Shown here in pieces: positions 40,477 through 48,448 of a DNA stretch of 50,318 bases. The stretch is from Gemmataceae bacterium (GTDB taxonomy: Bacteria > Planctomycetota > Planctomycetia > Gemmatales > Gemmataceae): NCBI GenBank assembly GCA_020847555.1, contig JADLBT010000135.1:1-50318 (forward strand), in the 5' to 3' direction. A model generated the notes under the pieces. It searched no databases and was not told where the DNA came from. It saw only the letters and a list, made by a program, of their open reading frames with translations. Each line of letters starts with the position of its first letter. Within the stretch, counting starts at the first letter, position 1. The translations under genes and the position numbers were made by a program.

Positions 40477-40920
40477 ATGAAGTGTGCCTACAAGGCGCTG
40501 CTGGTCCTGCTGATCGTGGTGACGGTGGGAGTGTGGGGCTGCGCTCAGGGAACGGGGCCGGGTCCGGTGTCGGCCCGTATCCGGGATCTGGAGGCGCGTT
40601 ACACGAAACTGGAGGAGGACTACCGTGTCACCGTCGCCGCCCGCGACCAGGCGCGCAAGACTCTGGCTGTGCTGCAGCAGGAGCGGTCCGGCCTGATCCA
40701 GCAGATCGACCGCCTCCGGCAGGTCGTCAAGGAGCGCGACGAGTTGCGCCAGCAACTCGTCTCCCGGACCGGCGAGCGCGACGCCCTCCACGGACAAATG
40801 ATCCAGTTCAGCAAAGATCTCCAGTCACTTCTCGGCCGGATCGACGCGGCCACGAACAACCATGTGAGCACGCCGGTTACATCGGCCGCTCCGGAGTTGC
40901 CGGCGCCGGCAAAGTCGTAG
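40477..40920 (+). CDS. Coiled-coil lipoprotein
   Basis: A 147-residue protein with a signal peptide and a lipobox-like VWGC (about residue 22). The mature part, about residues 32-120, is a long predicted coiled coil with heptad-like leucines (RIRDLEARYTKLEEDY, LQQERSGLIQQIDRLRQV). The tail is Pro/Ala-rich. It is probably a periplasmic scaffold or envelope lipoprotein; function unknown. The gene ends before the large hairpin B5. Confidence 0.75.
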   Translation: MKCAYKALLVLLIVVTVGVWGCAQGTGPGPVSARIRDLEARYTKLEEDYRVTVAARDQARKTLAVLQQERSGLIQQIDRLRQVVKERDELRQQLVSRTGERDALHGQMIQFSKDLQSLLGRIDAATNNHVSTPVTSAAPELPAPAKS

Positions 40921-40958
40921 TGCAAGTTCCAGGGGGGATGGTGTGCAAGGGGTGTTCA

Positions 40959-41031
40959 TAAAGCCCACGGGTGGCATCCCGTAGGCCACGTCCCCAGCAC
41001 CTGGCCCACGGGATGCCACCCGTGGGCTTTA
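40959..41031. terminator. Large family B palindrome B5, probable bidirectional terminator
   Basis: Arms of 29 bases (40959-40987 and 41003-41031) are inverted with one mismatch, separated by 15 bases. Each arm also contains its own small hairpin (GCCCACGGG/CCCGTaGGC). The element sits between two convergent genes. The outer ends TAAAGCC/GGCTTTA provide a short T run on each strand. Confidence 0.65.
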
Positions 41032-41061
41032 CCAAATCGCCTCCGGCGGCGCGGCGCCCGG

Positions 41062-42309
41062 TCACGGCGCTCCGGGCTGCTCGACCTCGATCACTGCCCG
41101 CTCGCGTAACTCCTTGACGATCCGTTTATACTCCCGCTCGGCCGTCTCGTTCTTCAGCTTCGTCGCGATGGCCAGCTGCACCTTGTCGGAGAAGGGGAGT
41201 TGACCGGCGTGCTCGCGACTGAGCAGCTTGAAGACGTGGAACCCGGTGCCGACGTCTACCACCGGCCCGATCTGCCCATCCTGCATCTGGAACAGGTGTG
41301 GTTCCAGGACGGCCGGCTTGATCTCTCCGCGGCGCTGGCCCTCGCCTTCCCCCTTGCGCGGTGACTTCCAGCTCGTCCCCTCGTCGAGCGGCAGGAACTT
41401 CTCGAACGGCTCGCCGCGCCGCGTCCGGTCCACGATTTCCTCCGCGGACCGGCGGGCGTCGGCCGTCGTCGCATGGGTGCCGCCGACGGCGATGAAGATG
41501 TCCTGCCACCGCACCCTGTCAACCGTCCGGAACTCGTTCTGGTGCTCCAGGTAGTAGGCGTACACTTCCCGGTGGCCGACCTGCTGGAGGCGTGGGTGGA
41601 TGCGACTGCGGATGTACTCCGTGGCGATGAACGTGCGCTCCTCCTGGCGGCGCAGCATCTCGACGGTGTCCTTGCCGACCAGATGGCGGACCTGCTCGAT
41701 GTTGTTCGTTCCGATCTGCTGCTGGATGTTCTTGATGATGCGGGCCAGCTTCTTGTCGAACTCGCGGGTGGCCGCGGCCTTGAGCTTCTCCAGCACCTTC
41801 GGATTCTTCTCCAGCTTCTTGTACGCATCCTGCAGGATCAGCTCGCGCTCGACGAGCTGGTTCAGCTCGTCGTTGTAGATCTTCGCCAGCAGTGCCTTGG
41901 CCTCCTCTCCGGACTTGCCCTCAAACTGAGACCGATACCTGCCCAGGCTCGCCATCACCTCCTCATCGAAGATCGGCCGGCCGTTCACCCAGGCGCGGAC
42001 GCTCACCTTCCCGCGCCCCTCGCCGGGCGCGCTGGGGGACGCACCGGGGGGCGTCGGCAGGTTCCCCGGCGTGGGCAGGCTGAGGCCCGACGCCTTCGGC
42101 CGGGTGGGTTCCGTTCTGGACGCAGCGGGGGGGCGGCCCGGGTCGGGCCTCTGGGCTCGCGTCACACGCGCCGCGCTCTCCTCGGACCCGAGGGCGAACG
42201 GCGTGTCGCGGGAAATCGGTAGCGCACCGCCGCCCGACGAGGCACACCCGGCCGCGACGAACAACAGCACACCGGACCAGGTCGATACGAGCAAACGGCG
42301 CCACACCAT
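41062..42309 (-). CDS. PpiC/SurA-type peptidyl-prolyl isomerase lipoprotein
   Basis: A 415-residue exported foldase. A signal sequence ends at a lipobox (AAGC, C22). A Pro/Arg-rich linker (about residues 35-105) follows, then a SurA N-like region (VNGRPIFDEEVMASLG and a helical stretch to about 270), then a parvulin domain (about 280-390) with RRGEPFEKFLPLDEG and FHVFKLLSREHAG. The start at 42309 gives the signal peptide; the longer open frame is antisense noise from mfd. In several phyla a PpiC gene follows mfd, as it does here on the same strand with a 116-base gap. Confidence 0.85.
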   Translation of the reverse strand: MVWRRLLVSTWSGVLLFVAAGCASSGGGALPISRDTPFALGSEESAARVTRAQRPDPGRPPAASRTEPTRPKASGLSLPTPGNLPTPPGASPSAPGEGRGKVSVRAWVNGRPIFDEEVMASLGRYRSQFEGKSGEEAKALLAKIYNDELNQLVERELILQDAYKKLEKNPKVLEKLKAAATREFDKKLARIIKNIQQQIGTNNIEQVRHLVGKDTVEMLRRQEERTFIATEYIRSRIHPRLQQVGHREVYAYYLEHQNEFRTVDRVRWQDIFIAVGGTHATTADARRSAEEIVDRTRRGEPFEKFLPLDEGTSWKSPRKGEGEGQRRGEIKPAVLEPHLFQMQDGQIGPVVDVGTGFHVFKLLSREHAGQLPFSDKVQLAIATKLKNETAEREYKRIVKELRERAVIEVEQPGAP

Positions 42310-42425
42310 ACCGCGACTCCCTGTCCCGTGAGCGGCGCGGCGTGGCCCCTCCGGTCCGGACGCGCACCGCGATTCCGCCGACGGGTCCACGCCCCCTTTA
42401 CCGGGTGTACGTGAAAGCGGGGGGA

Positions 42426-45400
42426 CTATACCGGCCGCTCGGGCAAACGCAAGAGGTGTTTCAGGGCGGCGTGGAGGGCCGCGGGCTCGATTTCGGCCGG
42501 GGCGAGCCGGAAGTAAGCGCTGTCCGTGTCCACGATGCGCAGCCGTCCGTCGGCACGCTCGGCCAGCTGCTTGATGCGCCGCGGGTTGCGGTAGCCAAGC
42601 ACCACGTCCACCGGCCCCAGCGACGGGTCGATGTCGCCGGTCGCCAGATCCTTGATGCCCTTGCCCTCCAGGTGGATCGTCGTCACCTGCCAGCGCTCGG
42701 CGAGCAACCGCAACTCGGCCAGACGCAGGAGCCACTCGACCGGCTCGGGGAACGGGCCGAAGCGGTCGCGCAGCTCGGCCTTGAAGTCCTCCAGCCGGTC
42801 CAGCCGCCGCACCCGCCCGAGTCTGCGGTAGACCTCGATCCGCAGCTTCTGCCCCGGAACGTAGTCGCGCGGCAGGAACGCCTTCCACGGCACATCGACT
42901 GTCACCTCGACATGAGCCTTCGTCGGCTGGTTCTTCAGCCGACGCACCGCGGTCTCCAGCAGCTGGCAGTACAGCTCGTACCCGACCGCCGCGATGTGGC
43001 CGCTCTGCTGCGTCCCGAGAATGTTGCCGGCGCCGCGGATCTCCAGGTCGCGCATGGCGATCTTGAATCCGGCCCCGAGTTCGGTGAACTCCTCGATTGC
43101 CTTGAGCCGCTTCGCCGCCGCTGGCGTCACCTGCCGCTCGCCATCGAGCAGGAGGTAGGCGTAGGCCCGGTGCTTGTAGCGTCCGACGCGGCCGCGCAGC
43201 TGGTGCAGATCGGCCAGGCCGTAGTTGTCCGCCTGGTTGATGAAGATCGTGTTCGCGTTCGGGATGTCCAGGCCGCTCTCGATGATCGTGGTGGCGACGA
43301 GGACGTCGGCCTCGCGCTTGACGAACTTCACCATCGCCCGCTCCAGCTCGTGCTCGTCCATCTGGCCGTGGCCGACGACGAGGCGCGCCTCCGGGACGAT
43401 CTGCTGCAGCCGGGCGGCCACCTCGTGGATGTTCTGCACCCGGTTGTGGACGAAGAACACCTGTCCCTCGCGGTTCAGTTCGCGGAGCATGGCGTGGCGG
43501 ACCAGCTGCGGGTCGAACCGGGCGATGCGCGTCTCGATCGCGAGCCGGTCGCGCGGCGGTGTTTCGAGGTTGGAAATGTCGCGAATGCCGAGCAGCGACA
43601 GGTGCAGGGTGCGCGGGATCGGCGTGGCGGTCAGCGTGAGGACGTCCACCGTCTGCCGCAACCGCTTGAGCCGCTCCTTGTGCTCGACGCCGAAACGCTG
43701 CTCCTCGTCGATGATGACCAGCCCGAGATCCTTGAAGCGGACGTCGGCGCTGACCAGGCGATGCGTGCCGATGATGATGTCCACGCCGCCGCGGGCCAGG
43801 CGTTCGAGGATGCGCTTCTGTTCGGCGCCGGACCGGAACCGACTGATGCCCTCAACGGTGAAGGGGTACTCGGCGAGGCGCTGGCTGAACGTGCGGTAAT
43901 GCTGCTCGGCGAGGACGGTGGTCGGGACGAGGACGGCGACCTGCTTGCCGTTGTCGATGGCCTTGAAGGCGGCGCGGATTGCGAGTTCCGTCTTGCCATA
44001 GCCGACGTCGCCGCAGACGAGGCGGTCCATCGGCCGCGCTCGCTGCATGTCGCGTTTGATCTCGACGAGGGTCGTCAGCTGGTCCGGCGTCTCCTCGTAG
44101 GGAAACGCCGCCTCGAACTCGGCCTGCCACTCGCTGTCCGGCGGGTAGGCGATGCCGGGTTGCGCCTCGCGCAGCGCCTGCAGCTCGACCATTTCGCTTG
44201 CCAGATCAAGGACCGCCGCCTCGACGCGGTCCTTGCGGCGCTGCCAGGCGGTGCCGCCGAGTTTCGACAGTTCCGGCTCGGTATGAGCGCCGCCGACGTA
44301 CTTCTGGACCAGCTCGATCTTCGACGCCGGGACGTAGAGGCGCGTGCCCTCGCGAAACTCGAGGATGAGGTGTTCCTCGGACTGGCCGTTCTTCGCGACG
44401 ACCTGCATGCCGCGGTAGCGTCCGATGCCGTGGCTGACGTGAACGACGAGATCCCCTTCTTGCAGGTCGAGGAAGCTGTCGATGGCCCGCGACTCCAGGC
44501 GGCGCCGCGGCAGGACAGTGCGCACCTCCTCGCGGTGGAACAACTCGCGATCGCTGAGAACGACTACCCCTGTTGCCCCCTCACCCCCCCCTCCCCCCTC
44601 GGGGGGGAGGGGGGCCGGGGGGGTGAGGGGAAGCAGCAGCCGGAACCCCGCGCGGACGCGGCCGAGCACCAGGCGCAGCCGATCGGACTGGGCCAACTGG
44701 CCGTCAGCGAGAACCTCGCCCAGGCGCTTACGCTCGCCGTCGTTGTGGCAGGCGACCATGACGACGTCGCCGGAGGCGGCGCTGTCCAGTTCGTCGCGCA
44801 CCTTCGTCACGTCGCCGCTGAAGCGCTCGACCGATTCGACCTTGAGATGACAGGTCGCTTCGACGGTCGGGCTTGGCAGCGCCGAAACGTGGACGCTCGG
44901 GAAGCGCAGCAGTTGTTGCAGCGACCCCTCGACCGAGAACAGCCCGCGCACGTCGGCGGTCCGCTCCAGGAAGAGCTTGCCCTGCTCGTGCAACTCCCCC
45001 GGCTCGACCAGGACGACCCACGCATCGGCCGGGAGGTAGTCGCCCAGGTGGCCGCGCGACGGGGCGTCGTTGCCGTTCGCCTCCGGGTCGTAGCCGGCTG
45101 CGATGATCGCGACCGAGGGCACCTCGTCGAGGCTGCGCTGGGTATCCGGGGCGAACGGGCGGATCGACTCGACCTCGTCGCCGAAGAACTCAATCCGGTG
45201 AGGCTGCTCGGCATCGGGAGAGAAAACGTCGAGAATGCCGCCGCGGCGGCTGAACTCGCCGGGCAACTCGACCGCCTCCATGCGCTGATAGCCGTGTTCG
45301 ACGAGCCAGCGCGTGAACTCTTCCAGGTCGAGCCGTTCACCAGCGTGGATCCGGCGCTGGCGGCGCTGCAGTTCCGCGCGGTCGGGGACCGGCTGGAGGG

Positions 45401-45818
45401 CGGCCTGCATGGTGGTGATGAGGTAGCGCGGCACTTCGGCCGCCTGAAGCTGCTTGAGGAGGCGCAGGCGTTGACTGGCAACCTCGTCCACGACGCGCGC
45501 GCCGACCGGCCAGGCGTCCCAGGCTGGGAAGACGGTCGGACGAAGGCCGGCGAAGCTGAGGACGTCCTCGCACCACGGGTCGGCGTCGCGCGGATGGGCG
45601 AGGACGATGACGAGAGTACTCGGGGCGTGCAGGCCGAGGGCGGCGGCAGCGAGGGCGGCGGCGGAGTTCCAGGCGCCGTCAATGGTCGCGGCGCGGCCAT
45701 TCTTGAGGGCGGCAACGACGGGCTGGAATCCTTCCGTCCTCTGCACGGCGACCGTCAGATCCTTCAGGCCGGCCACCTCCTCGCGGACGGCCGGCGGCGC
45801 GCCGGTCTGTTCTGCCAT
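42426..45818 (-). CDS. mfd: Transcription-repair coupling factor Mfd with an in-frame repeat-derived insertion
   Basis: Mfd displaces RNA polymerase stalled at DNA lesions and recruits the UvrABC machinery. The 1130-residue product has a UvrB-like N-terminal region, the RNA-polymerase-interaction domain (near GDLVVHVSHGIGRYRGM), a superfamily 2 helicase core with Walker A GDVGYGKTELA (about residue 605) and Walker B IDEEQRFG (about residue 703), TLTATPIPRTL, and the TRCF C-terminal domain. Length is normal. Residues about 396-415 (LPLTPPAPLPPEGGGGGEG) are encoded by palindromic repeat A6 and interrupt the linker before the interaction domain, without breaking the frame. A TACAAT box lies 40 bases upstream of ATG 45818. 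Confidence 0.97.
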   Translation of the reverse strand: MAEQTGAPPAVREEVAGLKDLTVAVQRTEGFQPVVAALKNGRAATIDGAWNSAAALAAAALGLHAPSTLVIVLAHPRDADPWCEDVLSFAGLRPTVFPAWDAWPVGARVVDEVASQRLRLLKQLQAAEVPRYLITTMQAALQPVPDRAELQRRQRRIHAGERLDLEEFTRWLVEHGYQRMEAVELPGEFSRRGGILDVFSPDAEQPHRIEFFGDEVESIRPFAPDTQRSLDEVPSVAIIAAGYDPEANGNDAPSRGHLGDYLPADAWVVLVEPGELHEQGKLFLERTADVRGLFSVEGSLQQLLRFPSVHVSALPSPTVEATCHLKVESVERFSGDVTKVRDELDSAASGDVVMVACHNDGERKRLGEVLADGQLAQSDRLRLVLGRVRAGFRLLLPLTPPAPLPPEGGGGGEGATGVVVLSDRELFHREEVRTVLPRRRLESRAIDSFLDLQEGDLVVHVSHGIGRYRGMQVVAKNGQSEEHLILEFREGTRLYVPASKIELVQKYVGGAHTEPELSKLGGTAWQRRKDRVEAAVLDLASEMVELQALREAQPGIAYPPDSEWQAEFEAAFPYEETPDQLTTLVEIKRDMQRARPMDRLVCGDVGYGKTELAIRAAFKAIDNGKQVAVLVPTTVLAEQHYRTFSQRLAEYPFTVEGISRFRSGAEQKRILERLARGGVDIIIGTHRLVSADVRFKDLGLVIIDEEQRFGVEHKERLKRLRQTVDVLTLTATPIPRTLHLSLLGIRDISNLETPPRDRLAIETRIARFDPQLVRHAMLRELNREGQVFFVHNRVQNIHEVAARLQQIVPEARLVVGHGQMDEHELERAMVKFVKREADVLVATTIIESGLDIPNANTIFINQADNYGLADLHQLRGRVGRYKHRAYAYLLLDGERQVTPAAAKRLKAIEEFTELGAGFKIAMRDLEIRGAGNILGTQQSGHIAAVGYELYCQLLETAVRRLKNQPTKAHVEVTVDVPWKAFLPRDYVPGQKLRIEVYRRLGRVRRLDRLEDFKAELRDRFGPFPEPVEWLLRLAELRLLAERWQVTTIHLEGKGIKDLATGDIDPSLGPVDVVLGYRNPRRIKQLAERADGRLRIVDTDSAYFRLAPAEIEPAALHAALKHLLRLPERPV
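44576..44631. repeat. Family A palindromic repeat A6 inside mfd
   Basis: Outer arms CCCCTCACCCCCCC (44577-44590) and GGGGGGGTGAGGGG (44617-44630) are perfect inverted repeats; an inner CCCCCCTC/GAGGGGGG stem is also present. The mfd reading frame passes through intact. Confidence 0.8.
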
Positions 45819-45857
45819 GAATCGTCGTCCCCGCTCTACTCGATAGGTCTCCCCTTC

Positions 45858-45863
45858 ATTGTA
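45858..45863 (-). promoter_or_regulatory. Candidate -10 box for mfd
   Basis: TACAAT on the minus strand, 40 bases before the mfd ATG; its -35 position would fall in repeat C1 and shows no consensus. Confidence 0.35.
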
Positions 45864-45880
45864 ACAAGGAACCAGATTCG

Positions 45881-45941
45881 TCCGAGCCCGAAGCAGCAGC
45901 GCGGGACGAGTCGTGTCCCGCGCTGCTGCTTCGGGCTCGGA
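45881..45941. terminator. Family C palindrome C1, perfect 27-bp inverted repeat
   Basis: The arms 45881-45907 and 45915-45941 are perfectly complementary (TCCGAGCCCGAAGC... and ...GCTTCGGGCTCGGA), with loop GAGTCGT. It lies 18 bases after the methyltransferase stop and upstream of the mfd promoter. It could end the permease-methyltransferase transcript; a short A/T run follows only weakly. Confidence 0.6.
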
Positions 45942-45959
45942 AAAGCCCCGGACCTTCGC

Positions 45960-46556
45960 TTACTTGCTGCGGCGTTCGCGCTCCAGCGGCGTCACCCACA
46001 GATAGATGCGGTGCTCGCGGCCGTTCGGCGGCGTGTACGTCACCTCGCGCTTCGGCTTGACGCCCTCCATGTTGAAGTCGTGCGAGACGATGCGGCACCC
46101 GGGCTTGAGCTTCTCCAGCTGCGGGATCAGCTTGACGTTCAGCTGCGGCAGCAGGTACAGCGTGATCACGTCCGCCTTGCTCAGGTCGAGCGTGAAGATG
46201 TCGCCCTGCTTGATCGTCACCAGTTGCTTGACGTTGTTCTTCGCGACGTTTTCGAGCGACTCCTTGACGCGGACCGGGTTGATGTCCCAGCCGAACGCCT
46301 TGACGCCGTACTTCTTGGCGGCGGTCACCGGGATGCGGCCGTCGCCGCAGCCGAGGTCGTAAACGATCTCGCCCTTGCGGACGTCGGTCATCTCGAGCAT
46401 CTTCTCGACCACCTCGTAAGGCGTCGGGACATAGATCACGTCCGGCTCACGGGTCGGCTGCCTGTCCTGGCCGCGCGCGTCCGCGGGCGGCCAGGCAGAG
46501 CTGACGCCGAGGAACAGGGCCAGGCCGGGGACGAACAGTAGCAAGGCGCGTCGCAT
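45960..46556 (-). CDS. Exported SAM-dependent methyltransferase (paralogue of 33730-34584)
   Basis: A 198-residue protein with a signal peptide (about residues 1-27) and a class I methyltransferase fold: DLGCGDGRIPVTAAKKYG, then AFGWDINPVRVKES and a C-terminal LKPGCRIVSHDFNMEG. It matches the second half of the protein at 33730-34584 but lacks the TIGR03000-like domain. AGGAG precedes ATG 46556; the gene starts 17 bases past the permease stop on the same strand, so the two are likely cotranscribed. The acceptor is unknown. Confidence 0.85.
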   Translation of the reverse strand: MRRALLLFVPGLALFLGVSSAWPPADARGQDRQPTREPDVIYVPTPYEVVEKMLEMTDVRKGEIVYDLGCGDGRIPVTAAKKYGVKAFGWDINPVRVKESLENVAKNNVKQLVTIKQGDIFTLDLSKADVITLYLLPQLNVKLIPQLEKLKPGCRIVSHDFNMEGVKPKREVTYTPPNGREHRIYLWVTPLERERRSK

Positions 46557-46572
46557 GATGGTGGCTCCTGAG

Positions 46573-48321
46573 CTAGTCGTTACGGTCGTGCGAATGGGCC
46601 TCTCCGGGCATGAGGTCGGCCGCCAGGTTACGCCGGCGCGAGAAGATGTAGAACGGAATGCCGACCAGCACCAGCCCGGCGCCGACGATGCCGAGCTGGC
46701 CGGCAAACCGGATGCCGCTGTAGAGCATGTAGCCGCAGGTGGCGCAGAACAGCAGCGGAACGATCGGAAACAGCGGGACGCGGAACGGCCGCTCGACGTT
46801 CGGCTCGTTGATACGGAGGACGAACAGCGACAGGCCGGCCATCAGGAAGAACAGCCAGAAGATCGGGGCCGAGCACTGCAGCAGCGGGAAGAAGCCGCCG
46901 GCGTACCAGCGCGTCACCTCCTCGAACCCGAGCCAGCTCAGCCCTTCGTTGATGTAGCCGCGACCCTGCGGCGTACCGACCATCACCAGCATGCTCAGAG
47001 TGATGAGCATCTGCAGCAGCAGCGACCAGATCGGCGTGCCGAGCCCGCGGCTCCACCGCCCCAGCGGGGCGAACAGGCTGTAGTCGCTCCCGAGCGTGGA
47101 GTAAATGCGCGAGCTGGTGTAGATCAGCCCGTTGACCGCCGCCAGCGCAGAGATCATGACGAGGATCGACATCGCGATCTGCCCGTACTGCCCGACCTCG
47201 CCGGGTAGCAGGCCCAGCGTGTGGGCGGCGATCTGATTGGATTCTTCCGCCCGATCGACGCCCAGGCCGAACAGGTAAGCGGCGTTGACCAGGACGTAGA
47301 TCAGCGCGACGAGAGCCGTCCCCCCCAGCAGGGCGCGCGGCAGGTTGCGGTCCCGGTCACGCACCTCGGCAGCGACGAACGCGGCGTCGTTCCAGCCGCC
47401 GTACGCGAGCATGATCAGCACCATCGGCCCGGCCAGCAGGACAAGGATGTTGCTCGGGTCGAACACGTTGATCGTCTTGACCTGGACTGCCGGCGCATCG
47501 GCCGGGGCGCCCTGGCGGGTGAAGACCTTGACCGTCTGGCCCGGCTTCAGCTGCGCGGCCGTGTTCTTGCCGGCGTCGCCCTCGTCCTGGCGGTTGATGG
47601 TGACGCGCGTGTCCTTGCCCGAGACGGCGAACGTGCGCTGCTGGCCGTCCTCCGGGGCGCGGACGACGACCTGCGTTTTCGAGGCCGAGGTCACCTCGCC
47701 GACGAACACGTCCTGGGCCTGCGGCGCCGGGGCCGTGAACGCGAAACCGAAGCCGGCGACGATGATGGCGAGCAGACCGAGCAGCTTGATCAGCGACAGG
47801 ATGTTCTGGGCCGTCTTGCCGAGGACGACGCCCAGCATGTTCACCAGCGTCAGGACGACGACCGCCCCGGCTGCGTACAGGATCGTCGGCGACAGGTCGA
47901 ACCCCAGGATGGTGTACGGATCCAGGGACCACCACTTCGTGCTGGTCGCCAGGCCGTGCGTGTAGTCGGCGAACGCCGACGCCATCATGCCGACGCTCGC
48001 CGTCTGGACCACGGCGAGCTGCGCCCACCCGAAGAGGTAGCCGGAGAGCGGGCCGTAGGCGCGCGTCAGGTAGTTGTAGTCGCCGCCCAGACGCGGGTAG
48101 GCCGTGGCCAGCTCGGCATAGCACAGCGCCCCGATGAACGCCAGCACCCCGCCGAGAACCCACATGCCCAGCGCGACCCAGTGGTTGCCGACGTCGTGGA
48201 AGATCTCCGGCGGCGTGACGAAGATCGTCGAGCCGATGACGATGCCGACGATGATACTGACGGCATCCCACAGGCCCAGCTGCGGCCTGACGGGCTGGGG
48301 TTCGCTCTCGGGGGAACTCAT
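46573..48321 (-). CDS. APC family amino acid permease with an inserted beta-rich domain
   Basis: A 582-residue transporter of the amino acid-polyamine-organocation superfamily. The first helix has the APC motif GLWDAVSIIVGIVIGSTIFV, and helix 6 has AYGGWNDAAFVAAEVRDRDR. About twelve helices are predicted. Between helices 5 and 6 (residues about 198-288) lies an extra, hydrophilic, beta-rich region of ~90 residues (VGEVTSASKTQVVVRAP, TFAVSGKDTRVTIN, LKPGQTVKVF) that resembles an OB-fold/DUF5666-type domain. With the usual topology this loop faces the periplasm. Substrate cannot be predicted. A paralogous methyltransferase gene follows on the same strand. Confidence 0.9.
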   Translation of the reverse strand: MSSPESEPQPVRPQLGLWDAVSIIVGIVIGSTIFVTPPEIFHDVGNHWVALGMWVLGGVLAFIGALCYAELATAYPRLGGDYNYLTRAYGPLSGYLFGWAQLAVVQTASVGMMASAFADYTHGLATSTKWWSLDPYTILGFDLSPTILYAAGAVVVLTLVNMLGVVLGKTAQNILSLIKLLGLLAIIVAGFGFAFTAPAPQAQDVFVGEVTSASKTQVVVRAPEDGQQRTFAVSGKDTRVTINRQDEGDAGKNTAAQLKPGQTVKVFTRQGAPADAPAVQVKTINVFDPSNILVLLAGPMVLIMLAYGGWNDAAFVAAEVRDRDRNLPRALLGGTALVALIYVLVNAAYLFGLGVDRAEESNQIAAHTLGLLPGEVGQYGQIAMSILVMISALAAVNGLIYTSSRIYSTLGSDYSLFAPLGRWSRGLGTPIWSLLLQMLITLSMLVMVGTPQGRGYINEGLSWLGFEEVTRWYAGGFFPLLQCSAPIFWLFFLMAGLSLFVLRINEPNVERPFRVPLFPIVPLLFCATCGYMLYSGIRFAGQLGIVGAGLVLVGIPFYIFSRRRNLAADLMPGEAHSHDRND

Positions 48322-48425
48322 GCGCGGCGTCTCCGGCGGGCTGCTCGAGGGTAGCGTAGCAGCCTTTTTACTGGACTCGCCCCGGCATTGCCAACCTCTC
48401 CGCGGCGCAAAACGGCCGACACCAG

Positions 48426-48447
48426 TCCGGAGCGCCAGCGCCGGGCG
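48426..48447. repeat. Family C repeat, copy C4
   Basis: TCCGGAGCGCCAGCGCCGGG resembles the family C core (CCGAGCCCGAAGCG.CAGCGCGGG) in a shortened form. The stop codon of the next minus-strand gene lies within a few bases of its end. Confidence 0.5.
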
Positions 48448-48448
48448 C

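Noticed and set aside
42342..46541. A 1399-codon open frame on the plus strand.
   Set aside because: It is antisense to mfd and the neighbouring genes, which carry unmistakable motifs; long antisense frames are expected at very high GC. Its translation shows no recognisable domain.
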